Shown piece by piece: positions 1 through 5,057 of a stretch of DNA of 5,057 nt; position 1 is the first letter of the stretch, and every line of letters starts with the position of its first letter. The position numbers and the translations under genes are program-made. The notes under the pieces are model-generated. The model saw nothing but the letters and a program-made list of their open reading frames with translations. It was not told the origin of the DNA and searched no databases. The stretch is from Rhodospirillales bacterium (GTDB taxonomy: Bacteria; Pseudomonadota; Alphaproteobacteria; Acetobacterales; Acetobacteraceae). Where the stretch lies: the NCBI GenBank assembly GCA_015654825.1, contig JAATGE010000270.1, forward strand, positions 1-5,057, in the 5' to 3' direction.

Positions 1-66
1 GCCCCATACGCGCGAAGATAAGGATTATAGAACGAAGTCAATGAGTTGAGTTTTAATGGCTTCGCC

Positions 67-130
67 GACCAGGGGCTCTGCCCCCTGGACCCAAGACGGC
101 GTGCCGCCGCTGTCGTTAGCGCTGCGCGGC
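67..130 (+). repeat. Dispersed GC-rich repeat, diverged copy (R5)
   Basis: Positions 69-89 form an imperfect hairpin (CCAGGGGC, loop TCT, GCCCCCTGG with one bulged C), followed by GGACCC as in the better copies at 1958 and 3651. After 93 the usual CTGGGGCC/GGCCCCAG hairpin is replaced by unrelated sequence with only a small CGGC-GT-GCCG stem at 97-106. Bases 117-130 (TAGCGCTGCGCGGC) match exactly the 14 bases just after copy R2 (3704-3717), which suggests a shared ancestral flank. Orientation is the same as R1 and R2. Confidence 0.6.
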
Positions 131-210
131 GGGAGTCTTCTGTACTAATCTCGCAGACCTGTTGCTCTGGCCATTGGCCCGGCGTTAATGCCAGACTCGG
201 AACAGATTAA

Positions 211-262
211 TGGGGTCTGGGGCCTACTGGCCCCAGCGGGGTCCAGGGGCAGAGCCCCCTGG
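211..262 (-). repeat. Dispersed GC-rich double-hairpin repeat (R4)
   Basis: On the plus strand it reads ATGGGGTCTGG, then the perfect stem CTGGGGCC-TACT-GGCCCCAG, then GCGGGGTCC and a second stem CCAGGGGC-AGA-GCCCCCTGG with one bulged C. It has the same layout as R3 (3743-3793) and is the reverse complement of R1. It lies about 80 bp downstream of the MFS exporter stop codon, with the transcript entering from the right, so it could help end or stabilise that transcript. No T-tract follows the stems on the minus strand. Confidence 0.75.
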
Positions 263-340
263 TCGGCGAAGCCGCTAAATTTTCAACTCATTGATTTCGT
301 TCCATACCCTTATCTTCGCGCTTATGAGCGCCGCACAATC

Positions 341-1897
341 CTACTCGATCACCGTGTGTGCATCCGGGTCCGCGGCCTTCACCCGTCCCGGGCGCCGCAT
401 CAGCAGCACCGCCAGCGCCGCCGGAACGATGGCGATCGAAACCGCGAGAAAGTCGTCGGCGTAGGCCACGACCTGCGCGTGGTAGTTCACCAGCGCGTCC
501 AGCCGCGTCACCCCGCCCGGGCTCGCGGTATCCCAAAAACTCTTCGCGGCGCCGCTTTGCAGCGCGCGATTGAACGGCGTCGCGAAGCGCGCCAGGTCCT
601 GGTGCGCGACCTGCGTGTTGCGCACCAGCAATGTTTCCATGACGGCGACACCGATCGAACCGCCGAAATTGCGGAACAGCGACATCAGGCCGCTGGCCTC
701 GGTGCGCAGCGACCCCGGGATGCTGGAGAATGCGATCAGCTGCATCGGCGTGAAGACGATCGACATCGATGCGCCTTGCAGCAGCAATATCGGCGCCTGC
801 GCCGCGAACGAGACGTCCGGCGTCCAGTGCGCCATCTGCCAGGTGGTCGCCGCCAGTGTCAGCAGTCCGAATGCCATTAGGTGGCGCGGATCGGCGGTTG
901 TCACCAGTTTCGAGACGATCGGTGTGACCAGCACCGTTCCAATCCCGCGTGGCGCCATCGCCAATCCCGACAGCAGCACCGGATAGCCGCCCAGATTCTG
1001 GAAATACGGCGGCAGCAGCGCCGAAGTGCTGTTCAGCACGACGCCGACGACGAAGCACAGCACCATGGACGTGATGAAATTGCGGTTGCGCAGGATCTGG
1101 CGGCTGATGAACGGGTGCTCGGCCATCAGTGTCTGCACGCCGAACAGGTAAAACCCTGCCAGACACAGCGTCGCTTCCACGACGATCTCGTAGGAGTCGA
1201 ACCAGTCCTTGGTTTCGCCGCGATCGAGCACGAGCTGCAGGCCGGCGACCCCGACCGCCAGGGAAACAAATCCGATCCAGTCGAACCGCCGCGCCCGATC
1301 GATGGTCGTTGCCGGCAGATAGAGCCACATGCCGGCGAACCCGAGCACGCCGATCGGCACGTTCACGTAAAAAACCCAGCGCCAGCTATAGGTCTCGGTG
1401 AGCCAGGCTCCGAGCGTCGGCCCGATGATCGGCCCGACCATGATGCCGGCCGTCCAGATCGACATCGCCCTGCCGCGTTCGGGCAGTGTATAGATATCGA
1501 GCATGACGGCCTGCGACAGCGGCACCAGCCCGGCGCCGAACACCCCCTGGATCAGCCGATAAACGACCATCTGCTCCAGCGTCTGCGCGGTGCCGCAGAG
1601 CATGGATCCCACGGTAAAGCCGGCCATCGATACCAGGACAACGCGGCGGCGCCCGAAGCGGCCGGCCAGCCACGCGATGGAGGGCATCACGATGGCCGCG
1701 GCAATCAGATAGCTGGTCAGTACCCAGCTGATCTGATCGGTGGTAGCGGACAGGCTCCCCTGCATGTGCGGCAGGGCGACGTTGGCGATCGTCGAATCCA
1801 GCACCTGCAGCAGGGAGGCCGCGATGACGCAAACCGTGATAATGCCGCGGTGCGGCCGCGCAGCCGCAAAAAATTTGTCCGCCGCGGAGTCGGTCAT
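341..1897 (-). CDS. DHA2-family MFS multidrug exporter (EmrB/QacA type)
   Basis: An inner-membrane proton-driven drug:H+ antiporter of 518 residues, the usual length for the 14-helix DHA2 group. The TM1 motif LDSTIANVALP is at residues 33-43, with Asp34 in the family position. The motif A region WLAGRFGRRR is at 76-85 after TM2, the motif B region RLIQG at 114-118, and the antiporter motif C at about 151-164 (GIMVGPIIGPTLGA), followed by SWRWVFYVNVPIG at 171-183. The remaining segments alternate hydrophobic helices, and the C-terminus is short and charged (GRVKAADPDAHTVIE). The ATG start has an AGAGG Shine-Dalgarno sequence 8 nt upstream. EmrB-type pumps normally work with an EmrA/HlyD adaptor, often encoded next door; none is visible here. 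The gene is divergent from the DUF6311 gene, and a repeat-rich trailer lies downstream. Substrate cannot be read from the sequence. The family call is secure; the emrB symbol is withheld because many paralogues exist. Confidence 0.95.
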   Translation of the reverse strand: MTDSAADKFFAAARPHRGIITVCVIAASLLQVLDSTIANVALPHMQGSLSATTDQISWVLTSYLIAAAIVMPSIAWLAGRFGRRRVVLVSMAGFTVGSMLCGTAQTLEQMVVYRLIQGVFGAGLVPLSQAVMLDIYTLPERGRAMSIWTAGIMVGPIIGPTLGAWLTETYSWRWVFYVNVPIGVLGFAGMWLYLPATTIDRARRFDWIGFVSLAVGVAGLQLVLDRGETKDWFDSYEIVVEATLCLAGFYLFGVQTLMAEHPFISRQILRNRNFITSMVLCFVVGVVLNSTSALLPPYFQNLGGYPVLLSGLAMAPRGIGTVLVTPIVSKLVTTADPRHLMAFGLLTLAATTWQMAHWTPDVSFAAQAPILLLQGASMSIVFTPMQLIAFSSIPGSLRTEASGLMSLFRNFGGSIGVAVMETLLVRNTQVAHQDLARFATPFNRALQSGAAKSFWDTASPGGVTRLDALVNYHAQVVAYADDFLAVSIAIVPAALAVLLMRRPGRVKAADPDAHTVIE

Positions 1898-1905
1898 GCC
1901 ATCGG

Positions 1906-1910
1906 CCTCT
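1906..1910 (-). promoter_or_regulatory. Ribosome binding site of the MFS exporter gene
   Basis: Read on the minus strand, AGAGG lies 8 nt before the ATG at 1897-1895 and supports that start. A second ATG five bases upstream (1902-1900) is out of frame. Confidence 0.6.
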
Positions 1911-1957
1911 AACCCAGTTCGCGGCTCCTACCAAGTCATTGCAGCGGCAGGGGCACA

Positions 1958-2029
1958 AAGGCCAGGGCTCTGCCCTGGACCCGCTGGGGCCAGTAGGCCC
2001 CAGACCCCGTTCCTTGGGGGGAGACGATG
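1958..2029 (+). repeat. Dispersed repeat R1 carrying the RBS and start codon of the DUF6311 gene
   Basis: Two hairpins lie in tandem: CCAGGGC-TCT-GCCCTGG at 1962-1978 and CTGGGGCC-AGTA-GGCCCCAG at 1984-2003. Bases 1958-2008 are a perfect 51-nt inverted match to 3743-3793. The match continues with 18 of 21 identities over 2009-2029 against 3722-3742 read on the minus strand, which includes TTGGGGGGA and ACGATG. The ATG of the DUF6311 gene (2027-2029) is the last triplet of this shared block. R1 is a direct repeat of R2 (3651-3700). If transcription starts upstream of R1, both hairpins sit in the leader just ahead of the Shine-Dalgarno sequence and could affect initiation. Confidence 0.85.
2015..2023 (+). 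promoter_or_regulatory. Ribosome binding site of the DUF6311 gene, inside repeat R1
   Basis: TGGGGGGAG ends 3 nt before the ATG at 2027. It is purine-rich and complementary to the 16S 3' end through GGGGAG-like pairing; the core is somewhat close to the start. An in-frame stop (TAG, 1994-1996) excludes starts much further upstream. The same TTGGGGGGA-ACGATG string recurs on the minus strand at 3722-3738. Confidence 0.6.
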
Positions 2030-3706
2030 AAATGCGGCGCCGCGGCCGCGGCGGCTTACGTTATCGGGCTGGCCGTCGGTTTCGCGGCGGCGGTCTCCGC
2101 GGTGCCGCTTGCCACTCTCGGCGGCGCCGGCGGCTTGTTCGTCCACCCGGAAGGCGACCTGGTCACCAACCTCATCGGCCACCTGGCGTTCCAGGCGCCC
2201 GGGTGGCACTGGCCGCTGCTGCGCGCGCCGACGCTGGCCTGGCCGCGCGGCGAAGTGGTGGCCTTTTCCGACAGCAACCCGGCGCTGTCGCTGCTGGCCA
2301 AGCTGCTCGCGTCGGTGCGCGGCATCCCGGTCAACCTGTTCGGGATCTGGCTGGCGCTGTGCATCGCGCTGCAGCCGGTGGCCGCGGTGTTCGCGCTGCG
2401 CGGCCTGCGCCCGGCCGAGCCGCCGGGTCGCCTGCCCACCGCCGCCGATCTCGTGGCGGCGTTCGCGGCCGCCGTTCTGTCGCTGGCGACACCGGCCTGG
2501 CTCTACCGCATCGGCCACATCAACCTGTTCGCCCATTTCCTGCTGCTGGTGGCGCTCGGCATTTCGGCGCGGTGGTGCCGCGATGGCCGCGTACCGACGC
2601 CGGGCACTTCGATCCTGCTGCTCACCGTCGCCGTGCTGGTGCACCCGTACCTTTTCATCTTCTCCGCGGCCTGCCTGGCCGCGCCGTTGTTCAGTCCCGG
2701 CATCGCCATGAAGCGCCGGCGCAGCGGGCTGATCGTCTGGGGCGTGGCGGCGGAAGTCGCCGCCGGCATTTTCCTGCTGTTGAGCGGTACGCAGGGCGGC
2801 AACGGTCCGGGCTATGGCCTTTACTCTTTGAACCTGCTGGGGCCGGTGTGGCCGCAGCGGTCCGGCCTGTTCGGCGCCGATCGCCCGGCGATCGATGCGA
2901 CCGGGTATCAGTACGAGGGCTTCAACTACCTCGGTGCCGGCGCGCTCCTGTTGCTGGCCAGCGCCACTTTCGTGCTGTGGCGCACCGCGCCGGCCCTGCG
3001 CCGCGAGGCCATCGCCCGCTACCGGGGCCTCATCATCGCCATGGCGGCCCTCACACTCCTCGCGGCCACACCGCGCCTCACCATCGGCCATGTCGTGCTG
3101 CTGCCGTTGGACCTGCATTTCATGGCGCGGATGTTCGGCATCGTGCGGGCGTCCGGCCGCGCCTTCTGGATTGTCGGGTACGCGCTGGTGCTGGGGTCCG
3201 TGGCGCTGCTGTCCGCGCGGCTGCGCCCGGGCCGGTTCGCGATCCTGATGGCGGCTTGCATCGCGCTGCAGTGGGCCGACGCCGCGCCGTTGCGCGGCGA
3301 CGCGATGCGGTACCTGGCCGGCGAGGACCAGGCCGACCGCTCGCTGCCGCTACCGGCGGATACCGCGCTGTATCGCACCGTGCCGTCCTGCGGCCTGTTT
3401 GGCGTGCACGCCGACGAATGGCGCCTGCAGGCGCTGCGCGCCGGCGCGCACCTGGCCGATACGCGGCTCGCCCATGAACCCAGCGACGAAGTGTGCGCGG
3501 CCCGCCTGACGGCGGGGCTGACCGATCCCCTGGAGCCGGGCGAAACACGGCTGTTCCTGGCGGAAGTGGCACCCCAGGTGCGGCCGCCGGCGCTGCAGGC
3601 GGTCTGCAGCCAGGTTCCGATCGGGCTGCTTTGTCATCGGGCGAAGCAGGAAGGCCAGGGCTCTGCCCTGGACCCGCTGGGGCCTGAGGCCCCAGACCCC
3701 CGATAG
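2027..3706 (+). CDS. Polytopic membrane protein, DUF6311 type (possible GT-C-like glycosyltransferase)
   Basis: The protein has 559 residues and many hydrophobic helices. The N-terminal helix (about 7-30) is followed by an outer loop with HPEGDLVTNLIGHLAFQ (40-56). Further segments that I recall as typical of DUF6311 are VVAFSDSNPALSLLAKLL (77-94), the R-x-GHINLFAHFLLL block (161-174), GYQYEGFNYLGAGAL (293-307) and RMFGIVRASGRAFW (368-381). Acidic residues in the first outer loop (Glu42, Asp44) resemble the arrangement of GT-C glycosyltransferases, so a role in transferring sugars from a lipid carrier at the cell envelope is plausible but inferred. After the last helix there is a soluble tail of about 140 residues with Cys residues. 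The start has a purine-rich RBS and an in-frame stop shortly upstream. Oddity: residues 542-559 (EGQGSALDPLGPEAPDPR) are the translation of repeat R2, so the native C-terminus was probably replaced or extended by the repeat. Family assignment is from recalled motifs, not a search. Confidence 0.85.
   Translation: MKCGAAAAAAYVIGLAVGFAAAVSAVPLATLGGAGGLFVHPEGDLVTNLIGHLAFQAPGWHWPLLRAPTLAWPRGEVVAFSDSNPALSLLAKLLASVRGIPVNLFGIWLALCIALQPVAAVFALRGLRPAEPPGRLPTAADLVAAFAAAVLSLATPAWLYRIGHINLFAHFLLLVALGISARWCRDGRVPTPGTSILLLTVAVLVHPYLFIFSAACLAAPLFSPGIAMKRRRSGLIVWGVAAEVAAGIFLLLSGTQGGNGPGYGLYSLNLLGPVWPQRSGLFGADRPAIDATGYQYEGFNYLGAGALLLLASATFVLWRTAPALRREAIARYRGLIIAMAALTLLAATPRLTIGHVVLLPLDLHFMARMFGIVRASGRAFWIVGYALVLGSVALLSARLRPGRFAILMAACIALQWADAAPLRGDAMRYLAGEDQADRSLPLPADTALYRTVPSCGLFGVHADEWRLQALRAGAHLADTRLAHEPSDEVCAARLTAGLTDPLEPGETRLFLAEVAPQVRPPALQAVCSQVPIGLLCHRAKQEGQGSALDPLGPEAPDPR
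3648..3701 (+). repeat. Dispersed repeat R2, translated as the DUF6311 protein C-terminus
   Basis: Same order as R1: stem CCAGGGC-TCT-GCCCTGG at 3655-3671 and stem CTGGGGCC-TGA-GGCCCCAG at 3677-3695. The second loop is TGA rather than the AGTA of R1, a one-base length change that sets the reading frame through the element. It is read in frame as the last 18 codons of the DUF6311 gene, whose TAG stop (3704-3706) lies just beyond it. It pairs with R3 to make a long inverted repeat. Confidence 0.9.
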
Positions 3707-3796
3707 CGCTGCGCGGCTTTGCATCGTTTCCCCCCAATGAATGGGGTCTGGGGCCTACTGGCCCCAGCGGGTCCAGGGCAGAGCCCTGGCCTTCCT
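3651..3796. terminator. Candidate bidirectional terminator or transcript barrier between convergent genes
   Basis: R2 and R3 face each other around a 42-bp centre, between the 3' ends of the DUF6311 gene (plus) and the small membrane protein gene (minus). Each copy forms two strong GC-rich stems, and the two copies can also pair with each other over about 50 bp. Neither strand shows a T-tract after a stem, so this is not a classical intrinsic terminator; an attenuating or RNA-protecting role like that of bacterial REP/BIME elements is inferred from position. Confidence 0.45.
3722..3796 (-). repeat. Dispersed repeat R3 with attached RBS-ATG-like tail
   Basis: On the plus strand the stems are CTGGGGCC-TACT-GGCCCCAG (3748-3767) and CCAGGGC-AGA-GCCCTGG (3773-3789). 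It is the exact reverse complement of R1 over 51 nt. Beyond that, on the minus strand, it carries CATTGGGGGGAAACGATG (3739-3722), nearly identical to the DUF6311 gene start region. It lies 4 bp from the stop of the small membrane protein gene at 3801, so it sits at that gene's 3' end. The ATG at 3724-3722 opens a 124-codon antisense frame that I do not regard as a gene. Confidence 0.85.
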
Positions 3797-3800
3797 AATC

Positions 3801-4130
3801 TTAACTGTCCCGCTTAATGCGAGGCTCCACGCGCGCGGGCGCGCCGATCGGCCGGCGCGGGGTGGCGTCCACTGCCCACGCGGCGGGGGGAATGGGCGGG
3901 GGGTCATCGAACGCGGCGCGGCGCGGCGCTTCCGGCAGGCGCAGGGCGAGGGCGCGGATTTCGCCCTGGATTTCGTCCAGCCGCGCCTCCACCGCCTCCA
4001 GCCTGCTTTTCAGCCCGAACACGGAAAACGGCATTAGCGCGAACGCCAGCGCCAGCATGATACCGAGGATCAGCAGCAGCAGCTGCGCCCAGGGCGGCAC
4101 CCAGTCGGGAAAGCTGATCGGACTCGTCAT
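3801..4130 (-). CDS. Small single-pass membrane protein with coiled coil and Pro/Arg-rich tail
   Basis: I do not recognise a named family. The 109-residue protein has a short polar N-terminus with aromatic residues (FPDWVPPW, 7-14), one strongly hydrophobic helix at about 15-38, then a charged heptad-like segment (KSRLEAVEARLDEIQGEIRALALRL, 41-65) that should form a coiled coil. A proline-rich stretch follows (77-82) and a basic C-terminus containing RRPIGAPARVEPRIKRDS. This layout suggests an inner-membrane protein that oligomerises through the coiled coil. The start codon is divergent from the potassium channel gene, with 37 bp between them, which makes shared control or a functional link possible. 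No Shine-Dalgarno sequence precedes the ATG. The stop is immediately followed by repeat R3. Codon pattern and composition support it being real; its function is unknown. Confidence 0.75.
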   Translation of the reverse strand: MTSPISFPDWVPPWAQLLLLILGIMLALAFALMPFSVFGLKSRLEAVEARLDEIQGEIRALALRLPEAPRRAAFDDPPPIPPAAWAVDATPRRPIGAPARVEPRIKRDS

Positions 4131-4167
4131 GGCCAGACACTAGCATATCGGCGATCATGGCCGAAGC
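4131..4167. promoter_or_regulatory. 37-bp divergent gap between the small membrane protein and potassium channel genes
   Basis: Both start codons lack a visible Shine-Dalgarno sequence, and the gap is too short to hold two full non-overlapping promoters. On the minus strand TATGCT (4147-4142) could be a -10 element placed for a nearly leaderless transcript of the small gene, but no matching -35 is seen. TCGGC (4148-4152) and GCCGA (4160-4164) form a short interrupted palindrome. A four-codon frame ATG-GCC-GAA-GCA-TGA (4157-4171) overlaps the channel ATG. Regulatory function is inferred from position. Confidence 0.4.
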
Positions 4168-5057
4168 ATGACCCGCCTGCTCTCTTCGCCGCTGCGCAAC
4201 CTGCTCGCGGGCGTTGCTTTCCTGTTTGTCGTCGGGGCGATCGCGACCGGCGCCTACGTCGGCGAGGGCTGGTCGCTCGGCGACGCGGTCTACATGGTCG
4301 TGATTACCATCTACACGGTGGGCTACGACGAGGTGCGGCCGATCGATACGCCGCTGCTGCGCACCATTACGCTCAGCCTGATCGTCGCCGGCTGCACCGG
4401 CATGATCTTTGTCACCGGTGCGCTGGTGCAGCTGATTACCGCCAGCCAGTTCCAGCAACTTCTGGGAATCAGACGGATGCAGAAGGACATTTCCGCGCTC
4501 GAGGGCCACGTCGTGGTGTGCGGCTACGGGCGCATCGGCCAGATGCTGGCGCGCGAATTGCGCGACGGGCGGCTGGTCTGCGTCATCGTGGAGCGCGACG
4601 AGGCGCGGCTGAAACTGGCCATCGGCCAGGGCTTTGCCGGGCTGCAGGCCGACGCCACCGACGAGGAAGTGCTGCGCGCCGCGGGCGTGACGCGCGCCCG
4701 CGCGCTGGCGACGGTGCTGCCGGACGATGCGGCCAACGTGTTCATCACGCTCTCGGCGCGCGGCCTGAACGGGGGCCTGACCATCATCGCCCGCGGCGAG
4801 GCGCCGAGCACGGAAAAGAAACTGCTGCAGGCCGGCGCGAACCGCGTGGTTTTGCCGGCCCATATCGGCGCCGAGCGGGTGGCGGAAATCATCCTGTTCC
4901 AGGAAATGGGCCAACTGCTGGAAGGCGAATCCGGAGAGACGGGGTTCGGCCGCGACCTGCGCCGGCTGGGGCTGGAGCTGGAAGTGGTGCCGGCCGGCGC
5001 GGGCAGCCACTGCGTGGGCATGAGCGTCGGGGCACTGGAGAACGAAGCCGCGGGCGC
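4168..5057 (+). CDS. Two-TM potassium channel with RCK (TrkA-N) domain, 3' end outside the window
   Basis: The 296 complete codons encode a channel subunit of the MthK-like type, predicted to form a tetrameric inner-membrane K+ pore gated by cytoplasmic RCK domains. TM1 is at about 12-31, the pore helix and filter at 36-55, TM2 at about 64-92. The RCK Rossmann fold begins at VVVCGYGRIG (115-124, GxGxxG = Gly119/121/124), with Glu142 at the end of the second strand, as expected for NAD-type ligand binding. ADATDEEVLRAAG (161-173) and LPAHIGAERVAEII (229-242) are typical RCK segments, and a C-terminal RCK_C domain starts around 260. The filter is TVGYDE (50-55) instead of the canonical TVGYGD, so the second glycine is replaced by Asp. 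An in-frame TAG at 4141 and no other start codon between fix the ATG at 4168. Relatives run about 330-370 residues, so perhaps 40-70 are missing. The fold is certain; ion selectivity is not. Confidence 0.92.
   Translation, partial: MTRLLSSPLRNLLAGVAFLFVVGAIATGAYVGEGWSLGDAVYMVVITIYTVGYDEVRPIDTPLLRTITLSLIVAGCTGMIFVTGALVQLITASQFQQLLGIRRMQKDISALEGHVVVCGYGRIGQMLARELRDGRLVCVIVERDEARLKLAIGQGFAGLQADATDEEVLRAAGVTRARALATVLPDDAANVFITLSARGLNGGLTIIARGEAPSTEKKLLQAGANRVVLPAHIGAERVAEIILFQEMGQLLEGESGETGFGRDLRRLGLELEVVPAGAGSHCVGMSVGALENEAAG

Larger units (their letters stand above)
11..320. repeat. Large imperfect inverted repeat, arms 11-90 and 241-320
   Basis: The reverse complement of 11-90 aligns with 241-320 at roughly 85% identity by hand count, with a few one-base gaps. 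Identical blocks include GGTCGGCGAAGCC, TCAACTCATTGA and TTATCTTCGCG. Weaker similarity continues outward to base 1 and to about 330, so the left arm may extend beyond the window. The right arm ends just before the stop codon of the MFS exporter gene, so it lies in that gene's 3' trailer. The inner ends of both arms contain one hairpin of the dispersed GC-rich repeat. The 150-bp centre has no convincing gene. It could be a non-autonomous mobile element, a fold-back structure, or two separate insertions of one repeat in opposite orientation. No target-site duplication or transposase is visible. This repeat occupies almost all of the gene-free stretch 1-340. Confidence 0.8.
1898..2026. promoter_or_regulatory. 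Divergent intergenic region between the MFS exporter and DUF6311 genes
   Basis: This 129-bp gap must hold the 5' signals of both genes. The right half (1958 onward) is occupied by repeat R1, leaving about 47 bp of non-repeat sequence (1911-1957) in which promoters could lie unless they fall inside R1 or coding sequence. I see no convincing -35/-10 pair or operator palindrome, and no adjacent regulator gene. The region is inferred to be regulatory from gene orientation only. Confidence 0.45.

Noticed and set aside
162..190. Possible promoter TTGCTC-17 bp-TTAATG in the centre of the inverted repeat
   Set aside because: Only about half of the consensus bases match in each hexamer and no gene follows on the plus strand.
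188..880. Plus-strand frame starting in the inverted repeat region
   Set aside because: It runs through repeat R4 and then antisense to the MFS gene; composition is non-protein-like and no RBS was seen.
881..1912. Plus-strand open frame of 343 codons antisense to the MFS exporter gene
   Set aside because: Its translation is rich in Arg, His, Gln and Asp with no recognisable motif or hydrophobic pattern, as expected from the complement of a GC-rich membrane protein gene.
1939..3477. 512-codon plus-strand frame overlapping the DUF6311 gene
   Set aside because: Arg/Ala/Gly/Pro-rich nonsense composition; the 2027 frame has conserved membrane motifs and a suitable RBS.
3350..3724. 124-codon minus-strand frame beginning at the RBS-ATG-like tail of R3
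   Set aside because: It has a plausible start signal, but this comes from the repeat; the body is the complement of the DUF6311 gene and has no protein-like features.
3904..5010. 368-codon minus-strand frame antisense to the channel gene
   Set aside because: Composition of a high-GC shadow frame; the plus strand carries unmistakable pore and Rossmann motifs.
1..5057. CRISPR array, tRNA, rRNA or transposase gene
   Set aside because: Repeats are few, unevenly spaced and self-complementary; no cloverleaf or rRNA-like stretch and no transposase motif were found.

Overview
The window is uniformly GC-rich with long antisense open frames. Gene content (a DUF6311-type membrane protein, an EmrB/QacA-type exporter, a two-helix potassium channel with an RCK domain) and a dispersed GC-rich double-hairpin repeat point to an alphaproteobacterium, probably Rhodospirillales/Acetobacteraceae. 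That placement rests on memory of similar genomes; no rRNA or other phylogenetic marker is present.

Layout. Positions 1-340 hold no gene: they form a large imperfect inverted repeat (arms about 11-90 and 241-320) that contains two copies of the dispersed repeat. Positions 341-1897 (minus) encode a 14-helix MFS drug exporter of the DHA2 family. A 129-bp divergent gap holds a third repeat copy, R1. Positions 2027-3706 (plus) encode a 559-residue polytopic membrane protein of the DUF6311 type. Positions 3648-3796 hold two more copies, R2 and R3, in inverted orientation between convergent genes. Positions 3801-4130 (minus) encode a small protein with one membrane helix, a predicted coiled coil and a Pro/Arg-rich tail. 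Only 37 bp away and divergent, positions 4168-5057 (plus, running off the window) encode a potassium channel subunit with a RCK/TrkA-N domain and an unusual TVGYDE selectivity filter.

The genes do not form one operon: every adjacent pair is divergent or convergent. They are linked mainly by being envelope or transport genes and by the repeat family, which sits at or near the 3' or 5' ends of the first three genes. The most notable feature is the DUF6311 gene, whose ribosome binding site and start codon lie in one repeat copy and whose last 18 codons are read from another. R1 and R3 share a perfect 51-nt inverted match, then 18 of 21 further matches covering the Shine-Dalgarno sequence and ATG. 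The repeat unit therefore appears able to carry a ready-made translation start. The channel and its small divergent neighbour may be functionally paired, but this is inferred from position only.
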